This document shows positions 11,468 through 27,800 of a stretch of 64,000 nucleotides of DNA, piece after piece. The notes under the pieces were generated by a model. The model was not told the DNA's origin, did not search any database, and saw only the letters and a list, made by a program, of their open reading frames with translations. Source of the DNA: Prunella strophiata. Taxonomy: Eukaryota > Chordata > Aves > Passeriformes > Prunellidae. The position numbers were made by a program, and so were the translations under genes. Position 1 is the first letter of the stretch, and the number at the start of each line of letters is the position of its first letter. Location of the stretch: contig JAZBQD010000025.1 in assembly GCA_036583965.1 (NCBI GenBank), positions 14,777,145 through 14,841,144 on the forward strand, written 5' to 3'.

Positions 11468-12969
11468 TTCGGTCATTTTTCACTTGTTTCTGCCTCCTCT
11501 TTCTTCCCCTTCCCAACCCTCTGCAGAATCCCTGCTGGGGGGTGAGAAACTGGGGGGCACCATTGGCACTGGGAGCTGTAGGTGACTTTGGGGGACACCA
11601 GCAGCACTGTGGGGGCACCAGGCCCCAGAAAATCCTTCTTACTCCTTGTTGACTCGGCACTGGAGTGAAGCAGGGCATGACCAGGAAAAGCCCAACCCGG
11701 ATGCCTTTTTCTTGGCACCTGCACAGGGCCCTGCCAAACAGGTTCAGGAGGAATGCAGCTGTTGGGGGGGCTGAGAGCCCTCCAGGTGCTTGTCACCAGC
11801 ATGGCCGGGTCCTTGTCACCACCACAGTCACCCCAGTGGGAGCCCTGCTGGGTTTGGTCCCAGCCACGTAGGCTGGAGTCCCCCTTTGGGGGCTGCTGTG
11901 GTGTCCCCTCACTGCGGGAAAATGGGGAGGATGGGTGGCTGCCACCCAGTGCCACCAGAGCTGGGGGTGCTGGCACACACCACAGGGGGATGGTGACACC
12001 ACAGGCTGGTATGTGGGAAGAAGGCAGCAGTGCAGGGCAGGCAGGGAAGGTGTGCCCGCGGGCAGAGCTCCTGGCACCGTGCTCCCGGATGTGGGATGGG
12101 TGCCCGTGGGGCACCCTGGCAGGTTTTGGGGCCACTGTCCCCACGCTGCTCCTTCTGCCACTGTTTGTCCTGGCCACGGCCTGGGGCCATCCCTGCTGCC
12201 TTGGGACTGCCAGGGCCATGCTGGGCCCATCACCATTGCCCTGGGGTTCACAGGATGACACAAAGTGGGGTCCCCACCACCAGGAGGTGGCACAGACTGG
12301 CAATCACAAAAGAGCCCACAGGTGCCCCAGTGCCTGGGCAAGCGGGACTTCTATGGCCAGTGCCAGGGCCACTGCAGTGCTGGGTCCCAGCTGTGCCAGT
12401 GATGGCAGCACCACAGGGTGGCCTGGTGGGTGTCCCCTTTGCCCGATCCCTGTCTCCACAGTGGCCATCAGGCTGGCACTGAAGGGCCCCCCCCTGCACC
12501 CCAGGCAGCGGGGCCGGAGGGAATGGCAGAGTTTCGGGAGGAAATAACAGGAAAGTGACAGTGGTCAGGCACAGCCCGGCACAGCAATGCCGGGACGATG
12601 GAAATTGGCGAGGATGGAAGGCGCAGGGAGTGACAGCGGTGTCACCGGGGATGAGCGGTGCTGGTAACGCGTGGCTGTGGGTGGCACGTGGGCAGTGCCA
12701 GCACGTGGGGCGTGGTGAGGCTGGGGGACAGGGGCCAGGCTGGCAGCGGGGTGCAGGTGAGTGGCTGCAGGGGCTTTGGGGGCTCCCGGGGGGGCACAGC
12801 CCAGGAGCTCCATCGGGGCATCTCCCAGCTGGGGCACAGGGCGGTGCTGGGGGGACCTGAGACCTGGTGGGTGCGGGAAGCCCCGGCGCCAGTCTGTGCC
12901 GTGCCAGGGGAGCCCCGGTGCCAGTCTGTGCCCCGGTGCCAGAGGAGCCCTGGTGCTGGAGGGTCTCTC

Positions 12970-13064
12970 GGTGCCGTGGTGCCGGTGTCGCTGTCACTGC
13001 GGCGCGGTGCCGCTGCCGGTGCCGGTGCCGGTCCAGGTGCGGTGCCGGTGCGGTGCCGGTGCAT
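12970..13064. repeat. GGTGCC-type simple repeat
   Basis: Imperfect repeats of GGTGCC and GGTGCG. A shorter related GGTGCCGGTGGC tract lies at about 11246-11278. Confidence 0.6.
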
Positions 13065-13454
13065 TCCTCCCCCTAGGGGTCGGTGTGCCGCGGCGCGGGA
13101 GGCGGTGCGGGGGGCGGCTCGCTCCTGCGCACGGCCCGGGACGGCCGGGGCACGGCGGCGGCGGCGGCGGCGGTGGGAGCGGGCACCGCCGCGGGCCGGT
13201 GAGTGCGGGCAGCGGGGGGCGGCGGGGCTCGGCCCGGGGGGATGCGGCCGCGGACAGAGGTGGGGAAGGGGCGGCTGAGCCCGGCCGGGGGGCTCCTCCC
13301 GATGTGAGCTGCCGGGATGGGGAGGGGAATGCCGTGCCTTGCAGTGTTCCGGTGAGTCCCCGGGGTGTCCCCTCCCGTTTGCCGGGGCTGCCTCTGCTCC
13401 CGGTATTTGGGCTCCTGCACCTGGCACCAGCACCCAGCCCTCTGCCCCGTCAGC

Positions 13455-13605
13455 AGGGTGTCCCTGTGTCCCCCAGGGATGCCCCTATAGCCTCAAATGA
13501 CTTTGTGGCCCCAGGGACACTCCTGTGTCCCCCGGTGCCCCCAAAGATGCCCTTGTGTCCCGCTATGACCCTGTACCCCCAAGGATGTCCCTGTGTCCCC
13601 AGCTG
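13455..13605. repeat. pyrimidine-rich minisatellite
   Basis: Diverged copies of a unit like CCCCAAAGATGCCCTTGTGTCC, period about 30-45 bp. Confidence 0.55.
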
Positions 13606-14272
13606 GACAAGTTGCCTCCAGACAAAATCCCGTGTGAGCCCCCATCTGCCCTTCCAAGGCCTGACCCCCCATCCAGGGTGACTTTCAGGAGGACCCACGT
13701 CCCCTCCCTTCTCTGTGGGGTTGGGGGGCACATCCAGGAGCCCCCTGAGCTGTCCTGCTACTCACTGTGAGCATCCCCAGCCCTGGCTGGAGAGGGGAGG
13801 GAATGTGACAGCCTGGCAGTGCCATGGGTGTGGTGGGTGCTGGGGGGCAGCCCCAGGGTGGGTGTTGGCTGGGACAGGTGCTGGGGGAAGCCTCGGGGAA
13901 GGGGATCCACCTCCTGCCCAGGGAAGGGACGTCCTGCATCAGGGACATGATCCTGTGCTCCCGGGGAGCACCCCTCAGGACAGGACAGTGTGGGTGCCCA
14001 GAGGTGGGTCCCCAGGAGCATCGGGCGAGTCCGACCCCATCTTCACGTCCCTGCAACCCTCTTGCCGCACTGGCCACCACAGCTGGGTGGGGATGTGGCA
14101 CCCCGAAGGGACGGCGCCCTATTTTGGGGGGACACGTGTGCTCCGAGCCAGCCGCGTAGGGACGGGTTTGTCTCCGTGGCAGGGAAGGGGTTAACGCCGG
14201 CAGGGTTTTGGGGTGCCGGGGTGTCCCAGCTGGGTACACCCAGGCTGCTGCTCGCACGGGTGACCTCACGCC

Positions 14273-14286
14273 ACTGCCATGGCAAC
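14273..14286. promoter_or_regulatory. X-box-like site in the likely PITPNC1-like promoter
   Basis: ACTGCCATGGCAAC matches the palindromic RFX X-box at 12 of 14 bases. It lies between TGACCTCACG (about 14261) and GTGAAGTCACG (about 14292), both resembling CRE half sites, in CpG-rich DNA about 200 bp before the start codon. Promoter function is inferred. Confidence 0.4.
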
Positions 14287-14477
14287 GGCTCGTGAAGTCA
14301 CGGCGAGCGGGGCGGCTGCCGCGAGCGCGGGGTGCGGGGCCGGCAGCGTGGGAGGCAGCGGCGCGTCCCCCCGGCTCCGCGGCCCCCGCCATGAGCCGTG
14401 TCCCCGGCAGCGCCGACGCCTCCGCCTGACCCCCGTCCTGCCCGCCGTGCCCGCGCCACCGTGCCCGAGGTGCCACC

Positions 14478-17400
14478 ATGCTCGTCAAGGAGTACCGCAT
14501 CTGCATGCCGCTCACCACCGAGGAGGTGAGCGGGGCCGCGCCGGGCGGGAGCGGGCACGGACACACCGCTGGAGGGGGGTGGGTGTAGGGTGTCGTACCC
14601 AGAGCAGCGCCCGGGCATCGGTTGTGCCCTGGGAGGGACACGGTGACCCCTTTGCTGTCTCCTCGTGGCACGGCAGGGATGGGGATGGGCTCGGGGTGTC
14701 CCTGGGCACGGCGACCTCGGGGCACAGAGCCCGACGGCAGCCCCGGGGCACAGCAGGACCAGGGGATGGACCAGGAGGCGAAGGGCACCCGGGGTTTGGA
14801 TGCCCGTGGCACGACAGGGACCATAAACTCCATCCCTGCTTCGGCAGGGAGCCTGAATGCCGTGGGCAAACAGCACTGACAGCTGGCAGCATCCCTGGGC
14901 AAAGGAGAGACCTCTGGGGAAAGGGAACCTCCAGTGGTGCCCACCCTGGGCAGTGCCATCCCTCCTTGGAGGTGCCTGGGGAAGGTTTTCATTCAGGCAG
15001 AGTGGGGTGGTAAAATCCTGCTGGTGATTGCAGTGGTGGATGGGATCTTCAGCAGAACAGTCAAACCCCTATTGCACAGCTGCATCCCCCAACACACCTC
15101 CACACCCTTATGGTGACACACCTGACACAGACACATCATACAGAAAATATCATACAGACATTTCCCCCTGGCTCCCAGGTAGTTTGCTGGGCAGAAAACC
15201 TCCAGGAATTCTGCAAGGCACTGGGAGAGCCCAGGGAGAGCAGGATCCAGCCCCTGCCTGGGAGCTGGGACAGCCTAGGGACACGGGAGGTCACACAGGG
15301 TGCCCCAGGAGCCCCCTGCCCGCTGCACGGCTCAGGCTCTGCCACCTCTTACGCCGTGCCTCAGTTTCCCCTGTCGGCAGCGTGGCTCAGCGGTGCCGGG
15401 CCGGTGGCACTGAGGGCGGGCTCCGTGCTTGCAGTACCGCGTGGGGCAGCTCTACACCATCAGCAAGCACAGCCACCAGGAGAGCGAGAAGGGCGAGGGC
15501 GTGGAGGTGGTGAAGAACGAGCCCCACGAGGACCCCGTGCACGGCCCCGGCCAGTTCACTGAGAAGCGTGTCCACCTCTCCAGGTGAGCCCGTGATGGCT
15601 GCGGGGGGCACTGCGGGGGTGGGCATGGGCAGGCAGCAGGGTGGCCCCAGCTCTTCCTCCAAAATTCCTGGGGAACCTCCTGCCTGGGTCCTGGACCTGC
15701 TGCAGAGTGGCTGATTCCCAGGGTTACCCCCATGATTTCCTGGGCTCTCTTCATCCTTTCCTGGGGGTGCCCCCATCTCCTGGGGTGCACTGATCTTGGG
15801 GGGCTGCACCCATCTCCTGGGCACCCACCCATCTTCATGGGCTGTGTGTGGTGTCTCCCAGTGGGGTCCCCAAGTCCTGGGGTGCACCCATCTTTGGGGT
15901 CTGCATCCAATTTTGGGAGCTGCCCTTATGTCTTCAGGGTGTACCCTTCTCCTGGAGTGCTCTGATCCTGAGGGGCTGCACCCATCCTTGGGAGCTATGA
16001 CCCATCCTAGGGGTTCACCCCCTCTCTGGGGGGCTGCCCTCTTCTCATGGGGTGCACCCACCCCAGGACATGCACCCACCTCGCAGGGGTGCACCCACCC
16101 CTCTCTGGTGGGCACCCACCTCTGGGTGCTGCTGGGTGCCTGGTCGGGGGCTTGGCAATGCCCTGGCCCTGGGGGTGTCCACCGTGGGGCAGTGGCTGCC
16201 CCCCAGCACCACTGTCCCCATGTCCCCTCAGCTGCCTGTGGACACGGGCTGCTCCCCACCAGGAGCTGCTGGTGTGAGACAGGTTATTTTTAGCTGCAGC
16301 ACTCACGATTCCCCTCTCGCCTGAAATTTATTTATAACGCCTGAAAATTAATCAAAACCCACCTCCCGACTCCCCGGGGGGCCCCATCCTGCCGGGGTGC
16401 TGGGAGGGGACAGGAGCACCCAGGGGCTTGGCCCTGGGGAGGTGGAGGGGTCCTGGGGAAGGAGTGAGGGTCCAGGATGGAGGGTGGGTGCTCCTTGGGG
16501 AGGGGGTCAGGGTGTCTGGGGAGGAGGTGGGGAGCCTGAGGAGAGGATGGGGGCACTGGGGTGGAGATGAGGAGTTGGCACAGATCCCTGGGGGTCCTGG
16601 CATACAGATGAAGGTGCTGGGGAGGTGACAGGGGTCCCTGGTGGAGGAATGCTGGGGCACTGGGGAGGTGACAGGGGTCCCTGAGGGTATTGTGAGGTGC
16701 AGGTGATGATCCAGGGCTGTAAATGAGGGTCCTGGGGAGGTAACAGGGGCTCCTTGGGGGTGTTCTGATGTGCAGGTGAGGGTCCCTGGAGGCAACCTGG
16801 AGTGGAGGTGAGGGTGAATGGTGAGGAGCTAGGGCAGGGGTGAGGGTCTTGGGAAGGTAACAGGGGTCCCTGGGGGTGTCCTGAGGTGCACATGACATTG
16901 TTGGAATGCAGATGCAGGTGCTGGGGAGGTGACAGTGGCTCCTGGGAGAGCTGCTGGGATGCAGATGAGGGTTCTGAGGTGCAGGTGAGGGTCCCTGGGG
17001 TGGAGGTGAGGGTGCCAGGTAGCAGGTGGGGTTCCTGGGGTGGGAATGGGGGTCCCAGAGCCAGGCTGTGTTTGGCAGTGCAGGGCTGGGTGGCACCAGC
17101 CATGTCCTGTGCTGAGGGGGTCCCCTGACACGGTGCCCCACAGCAAACTGCCGAGCTGGGCACGGGCAGTGACCCCCCGCATCTTCTACATCACCGAGAA
17201 GGCCTGGAACTACTACCCCTACACCATCACAGGTGAGCCTGGGCAGGGCATGGGAGGGGCACCCCCGGGCACCCTGACCCTGCCCAGTGGGGGGGGGCTG
17301 CAGGAGCTGCCCCCGGTCTCACTGCTGCCTCTCTCCCCTGTGATACCACCCGGTGATGCCACCCTGTGATGCCAATGTACCGTGGTGTCCCTGCAGAGTA

Positions 17401-19687
17401 CACGGTAAGGAGCTGGCATGGGATGACCTGTCCCCTCCCCCAGCAGGTGGCTGGAGAGGGGGAGCTGGGGGGGCATTTTGGGGGGTGGGTGTCCTTTGGG
17501 ACAGGCATCCTTTAGGGGTGGGTGTCACCATGGGGGGTGGTCCTTGGGTGGGTGTCCTTAGGGCTGGGCATCCCTCAGAGTGGGTGTCCCTTGGGGATCA
17601 GACTTCCTTGGGGGTGGGAATTCCCTGGAGAGGGTGTCCTTGTGGCTGGGTATCCTTGAGGATGACCATCCTTGGAGATGGGTGTCCCTCAGGGCTGGGT
17701 GTCCTTTGGATGGGTGTCCCTCAGGATCAGTGTTCCTGGACTGCACATCTTTTGGGGATGGGTGTCCTTGGGGATAGGGTGTCTCTCGGGGTGGGATGTC
17801 CCTCAGGGTGGGCATCCCTGGGAGTGGGGTCCCTCGGGGACCAGCTGACAGCCAATCCCTGCAGTGCTCCTTCCTGCCCAAGTTCTCCATCTACATCGAG
17901 ACCAAGTACGAGGACAACTGCGGGGACAGCGAGAATGTGAGTGTGCACCACAGCTGAGAACTGGCAAACTCATCACCTCATGACTTGTGGTCCCTGTCAC
18001 TCACCCTCCCTCCCCTCCCCAGATCTTCCACAGTGACAAAATCCTGGGTGACCACGAGGTCTCTTTCCTGGACATCGCCTTTGATGAGATCCCTGAGCGC
18101 TACTACCGCAGCCTGGAGGTACCAGGGCTGGGGACAAGGGAGCTCCTTGGAGCCACCCCCTTGTCTCCTGTCCCGAGGGGGGACTCATGACCCTGATGTT
18201 CCCCATCCCCCCAGGACCCCCGTTTCTTCAGCTCGGCCAAGACGGGCCGGGGGCCCCTGCGGGAGGGCTGGCGCCAGCACACCAAGCCCATCATGTGCTC
18301 CTACAAACTGGTGAGCGTCAAGTTCGAGGTGTGGGGGCTGCAGACACGGGTGGAGCAGTTCGTGCACAAGGTGAGGGGGGCCCAAGGGGGACTGGGGGGC
18401 ACGGGGGGGCAGTGACAGGGCGCTGACCCCCGTGGTGTTGCAGGTGATCCGGGACATCCTGCTGATCGGGCACCGGCAGGCTTTCGCCTGGGTGGACGAG
18501 TGGTGCGGTGAGTAGGGGCACACGGTGGGGAGGGGGCACACGTAGCCAAAGGAGGGAGGGGCTGCAGGTCAGACTGCTGATGCCACTGACCCCACCACAG
18601 CTCCTGCTCTTCCTTTGCCTGTGCTGCTGCCTGCACTGCCTGTGCTGCTTGCACTGCCTGCTCTGCCTGCACTGCTGCACTGCCTGTGCTCCCTGCATTG
18701 CCTGTGCTGCCTGCACTGCCTGCACTTCCAGCTCACCCCTGCCTGCCCCTCCGCACGCTGCATGCACCCCTGCACCCCTCGGGGAGGATGGGCAGAGGGG
18801 TCCCAGCACCCTGCCTGTGCTGCCTGCACCCCCATTCTGGCAGGGACACGCGCTGCAGGCGACTGCCACTAGCGGGCACGGGGACGGGAGCCCCGGGTTT
18901 GGTGACAGCTGGCGGCAGGTGCCAGGCCATCCCGGTGAGCGGCTCTCTGCCTTCCAGACATGTCCCTGGAAGAGGTCCGGGCCTTCGAGACTCAGATGCA
19001 AGTGGCCACAAACCAAAAGCTGGGGAGCCAGCACCCCTAAGCCCCTCTGCCTGCCGGGGACAGACACCCCGGACCCTGCCTTGCTGCCTGGGGGTGGGTG
19101 CAGGCAGGGGGGCTTGTGCCCCCCCTGCACCCCGCGGTGGAGTGTCCCCCCTTCCAGCTGCCCTCCCTGCGTGTCCCCTGCCTGCGCTGCCTGCGCTGCC
19201 TGTCCATCCCTTCCCCTCTGCTGGCTGGGCTGGCGCTGGGGTTGGGGAGCTGGCTGTGCTGCCCAGCATCCCCTTCCCTGCCCGTCCCCCTGTCCCCAGT
19301 CCCTGTCCCCTTCCTGTCCCCAGCTCGGTGGGGAGCCGGGGCGCGGGGCGCAGGCTGCCCGGGATGAGGGGGTGCCGGCGCGGCCGTGCCGAGCGGCCCC
19401 AAGCCCGGCTGTGCTCGGCAGGGATGACGATGGAGGAGGTGCGGCGCTACGAGCAGGAGACGCAGGAGGCCACCAACGAGCTCATCGGCCTGGTGGCACC
19501 GGCCATCTCGGTCAGCGAGGTGGGGCAGCCCACGGCCACGCACTCGGCCCCTGCCAGCGCCCCCTCCACCCCCCTCAGCGACGAGGCCCCCGAGTTCCTG
19601 GCTCCCCCCAAGACCCGCCCGCGGAAGAAGTCGGCACCGGAGACCCTGACGCTGCCCGCGCTGCGGGAACGCGCTGGCGCCGAGTGA
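14478..19687 (+). CDS. class II phosphatidylinositol transfer protein, PITPNC1 (RdgB-beta)-like, long isoform
   Basis: Coding exons 14478-14525, 15435-15583, 17144-17232, 17397-17404 (8 nt), 17865-17936, 18023-18118, 18215-18370, 18444-18507 and 19422-19687 join in phase to 315 residues; using 18958-19040 as last exon gives 254. The start is in a strong GCCACCATG context. The protein begins with the PITPNC1 signature EYRICMPLT, followed by [46 protein letters not shown] sequence, [10 protein letters not shown] and [14 protein letters not shown]. Thr58 and Lys60 align with the lipid-binding Thr59/Lys61 of PITP-alpha. The family moves phosphatidylinositol and phosphatidic acid between membranes. 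Differences from my recollection of PITPNC1 (for example [15 protein letters not shown]) suggest a paralogue rather than PITPNC1 itself. The long tail keeps APEFL and [14 protein letters not shown], a likely 14-3-3-binding region. Confidence 0.9.
15765..16130. repeat. minisatellite in PITPNC1-like intron 2
   Basis: Degenerate units of about 30-45 bp with GGGGTGCACCCATC and CTCCTGGG motifs. Confidence 0.65.
16420..17060. repeat. long minisatellite in PITPNC1-like intron 2
   Basis: Purine-rich tandem units of variable length containing GGGGAGGTGACAGGGGTCC and GTGCAGGTGAGGGTCC, repeated over about 640 bp and ending about 80 bp before exon 3. Each unit carries a donor-like GTGAGGG. Confidence 0.7.
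17397..17404 (+). other. 8-nt coding microexon of the PITPNC1-like gene
   Basis: AGTACACG, bounded by CCCTGCAG and GTAAGG. It supplies the end of a Glu codon plus Tyr-Thr in TITEYTCSF; without it the flanking exons would be out of phase and this conserved peptide lost. Confidence 0.85.
17480..17840. repeat. minisatellite in PITPNC1-like intron 4
   Basis: Around fifteen copies of a unit of about 22 bp, GGGTGTCCCTTGGGGNTGG with variations, between the microexon and exon 5. Confidence 0.7.
18598..18735. repeat. CTGCCTGCACTG-type 12-mer repeat in PITPNC1-like intron 8
   Basis: About eleven copies of CTGCCTGTGCTG / CTGCCTGCACTG in tandem, between exon 8 and the first alternative last exon. Confidence 0.75.
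18958..19040 (+). other. alternative short last exon of the PITPNC1-like gene
   Basis: After acceptor CTTCCAG this exon encodes [20 protein letters not shown] and then a short tail ending GSQHP and TAA at 19038-19040, giving a 254-residue protein. It corresponds to the short C-terminal form of PITPNC1. The alternative exon at 19422 begins [20 protein letters not shown], so the two exons start with homologous helices and then diverge. Confidence 0.85.
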
Positions 19688-20299
19688 CGCCGGCAGTGCC
19701 GCTCCGTGCCGGACTGTGGCAGCTCTGTCGCCCACCCCGGCCCCGCCGACAGGCGCAGAGCCCAGGGGGACACCCGGACCCGCTGGCAGGGCGCTGGCAG
19801 CCCTGGGGTGTGCTGGGCTCCCTGAGCCACCGGGGGTGCCCACACGGGTCAGTGCCACCACTGCCGTGCCAGAGCCGCTGGCTGCACCAGGAGGGGACGC
19901 CTGGACAGCGCGGGTCCCCGGCAGCGTCGGGCGATGCCGCGGGAGCTGCTTCCCTCGACTCCACCCGCCCCGGTGTCCGCAAGGGCCACCGAGGCTGGCG
20001 AGCAGTGGGGAGGTGCCAGCTGGTGCCCACTTGCCGTGGCCGGGCTGGCGGCTGGTGCCAGGCTGGAGCAGTGCCCTGCAGGGTAGGCACCAGCGTGGGG
20101 GCACAGTGAGGGTGACAGTGACAGCCAAGCCCTGGGCTGGGGCTCCCCACCGGACCCAAGGGGCTGCACAGCCCCGTGCACAGCTGGTCCCGCAGTCAGA
20201 GTCCCCTTCTCTGTCCCTCCAGAGGCCAGCGGCTGCTCGAGGGGGGCTGGGGTGGGCTCAGCCCCTCGTTTTCTTTAGGAAAACAAAGGCCTTTTTGGA

Positions 20300-20305
20300 A
20301 ATAAA
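20300..20305 (+). promoter_or_regulatory. poly(A) signal of the PITPNC1-like gene
   Basis: AATAAA about 610 bp after the long-isoform stop codon. It probably serves both isoforms if the short last exon has no earlier signal; I saw none between 19040 and 19420. Confidence 0.75.
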
Positions 20306-20339
20306 GCTCGAGACACGGCAGCTGGTTGCTGATAGTGAT

Positions 20340-24829
<4,490 letters not shown>

Positions 24830-24893
24830 AGCCACAGAGGTCTCTGCGGGGCTGACTGGTGGGAAGGAGCCCGCTGCTGCAGCTCTTCCCAGT

Positions 24894-27800
24894 ATGTCAC
24901 AGCCAATACCAGTACAGATCACAGTCGTGAACGCACAGGACCTGGTAAAGTTCTGAAAATATCTCCACTAATTTAATAAACAAGGCCAGAGCAATTCTGT
25001 GTGTACAGGGATCCCCTGTGAGAGCAGGTGGGGGGGTGTGATAAGGTTGAAGGAAGGAGTGGTGGGAGTATCAGAGGTTCAGCAATGCCACACTGTGGCT
25101 TCCTCCTTCCTGCTGAGGAGTTCACACAGAGGAAAAAAATCTTGTGAGGCACATAAATTAGGGGAACACACCTCCCTAGCAGCAGGCCAGAGATACTGGG
25201 GTGAAATGTACCTCTCTGCCTCCTCTAACTGTATGGAAATGGCAGGTTTTTAAAGCAGAACATAGCAAAAATGTGATCAGTGAGACAAAAACCTGTGAAA
25301 GGACCTCACCTTGAGTGTAAAGCCAGATTTTCATCCCAGCTCCAGCTGTTTGAATAATATTGAAAGCAATAGGGTGGCTCTGGTTTTAAAAAGGCAGTGG
25401 ATCCAGTTCAAGGCTATGAGCTGGTGCCAATCAAACCACCACTGCTGTGATTTCCATGTGATGCACCCAGCTGTCCTTAAAGTCTTCCAGAGGAACTGGC
25501 ATTTGGGAAGGGAATGTGGAGGAGAAGCTCAGCTCCTGCTGCAAGCAGAAGAAATGCAAATCCCTGCTTCTGCTCCAGCAGCAGACAGAAAAAGCAATCC
25601 AAAAGCACCTGCTTGAGGCTTTCACATTGTAGTATTGAAGTACCTCTTACACTGATGGATTCAGCAAACAGCAGCTTAGGTGAGCTATGAGGTGAGAGGA
25701 GGATAAACAATGCTGGGAAGAAAAGACTGCTGGATTGATTGCATCTGGAATGTTGCTTTGTGGTTCTGATTGCTCCACCGTGAGAAAGGGCTGTACAAAA
25801 GGGAGGGGGGTTACAAAAGGGCAATAATCACAGCAACAATATGAAAAAAACCCCAGCTGTAAGAATGTGGAATCCACTTCTAGCTATAAGTGTGGAATCT
25901 GCTTAATTAGAGGCAATGTAGAGAAGGATGAGAGAGGAGTCTTGGATAATTAATGGTACAGGGAAAGGTTAATTGGATTCTTCTGTTTAGCCATTCATAG
26001 GATGTATGCTCAAGGAGACAGTGAGAAGGGCTGAAAATTAAAACCAAGTGAAAGAGATCTCTTTTTGTGTAAGAACCAGCATGGAACTAATTACCCCAGT
26101 GACAGGGAGAGAGGGAGCTGAGGGTGGGTTAGGCATCCCTGTGGCTCAGCACTAAGGAAAAGCTGGGTCTGGGTACAATGGTCCTTGTGTTCAGCCTCTT
26201 CTCTGTGGATTGAGAGCTAAACTGTGTTTCTGCTGCAGGGAGCCCTTAGGTACCTGCTGCCCAGCACTTCCTCTGCTGTGGAGGTGCCCAGTGCTGCCCC
26301 TGTGGGTCCCCACTGCCACGTGCTGTGCCCTCAGTGTCCCTCTCCAGCCCTGTTTAAGCCCCTCTGTTTAGACATTTGAAATCCAAAGTAAAATCTGAAT
26401 CTCCTCGTCTCTGATTAAAGCAAGTGGTATGAAGGTGGTGTAACAACAAATTGCAGAGCTCTCAAAGAGCTTGCTGGAGCCCTTCCTTTGATTTCACAGA
26501 ATCTTGGAATCATTTAGGTTGGAAAAGGCTTCTGAGACCATCAAGTCCAAGCTTTAATCCAGCACTGCCAAGGACACCACTAAAGCATGTTCCCAAGTGC
26601 CACATGCATGTCTCTTTTGAACATTTGCAGGGATGGGAACTCCCCCACTTCCCTGAGGAACCTGTGCCAGTGCCTGACCACCCTTACAGTGAAGAAATTT
26701 TCCCTAATATCCAACCTAAACCTCCCCTGGCACAACTTGAGGCTGTTTTCTCTTGTCCATTTCAGGACATTCTGCACCACACAACATCCACAGGTGTCCT
26801 GTGAGCTCATCCCTGTAGCTCAGGAGCTGCTTTCTTAGGAGACAGCAAAGGTCCCAAGCTTCCTGGAAGTACAAAAATATCAGTGGGGTATTTTGGGATT
26901 TGTTTTAGATGTGTCTTTCCTGAGGTGAAGCCTGAACCTCTCTATCTCCCTTGCCACAGCTCCTGATAATATTTGGTGCATCAAAGCATGGTGAAACTGG
27001 AAATTTCCCTCCTAAATACAGGGAATGGTGAGGTCTCAGTGTGGCCAAGCTCTGCTCCTCTTCCTCCTTCCTCTGGTGGAGCAGACTCCCAAAAGTGAGC
27101 CCTGTCCTGGCCACTGACCTGAGCTGCTGCCAGAGGAACTCTGATGCTGGGATGCTGCCACAGAGCCAGCTGCTTTCTGAGCTCTTTTTTTTTTTGACAG
27201 AAAGCTCTCAAAAGCAAGGTGCTGGTTACGTTGGTGCGTGTGGAGTACAATGGAACAGTGCTGGGAGACTCCTCCAAGACTGATGTGCTGCCAGATGGGA
27301 CAGCAGAATATGACTTCAGCACCAGCTTCGAGTACAGCCCTGATGGGCCCAACTCCTTGGATGTCCTTGTGCAGAAACCACTGCTCTGTAAGTAGCTGCT
27401 GCCAGATCTCCCACCTTGGAGCTGGGTGCTGTTGCTGCAGGAGTCACTGGTTCAGGAATAGCACTTCAGCAGCAGTGGTGGGAGGCTCTCAGCACTTCTT
27501 GTCCATCTCTGCCAGCTGGAAGAATCCCCTTTCACATTGGCCCGTGCTCCTTTGGCTTTGCTGTGCTTGTCAGCCTTGGGAGGTGAAGAGGAGCTTGTGC
27601 CAGAGCTCACACAGACCCTCCCTGGTGCCTGACCTGCTGGTCCAAGGAACTCTGCCAGCTCCTCTCTTTTTATCTCCCTAGTGACAGTGCTAGAAGTGGC
27701 ACCAAAGGAGAAGAAAAAACCCGAGAAAATCTCTCCTCTTGCCCAAGCTGTGGTGGACCTTCTACCTCTGCTGCAAGGTACAACATTGAGTTTTACAGCT

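Larger units (their letters stand above)
11500..14270. other. intergenic region with no supported gene
   Basis: No exon recognised on either strand. It contains GGTGCC-rich simple repeat (12970-13064), a CGG/GCG run (about 13153-13172) within a CpG-rich stretch ending in GGTGAGTGCGG at 13198, and a pyrimidine-rich minisatellite (13455-13605). The CpG-rich part at 13070-13350 with its GTGAGT donor is a candidate untranslated first exon and promoter of the PITPNC1-like gene. Confidence 0.4.
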
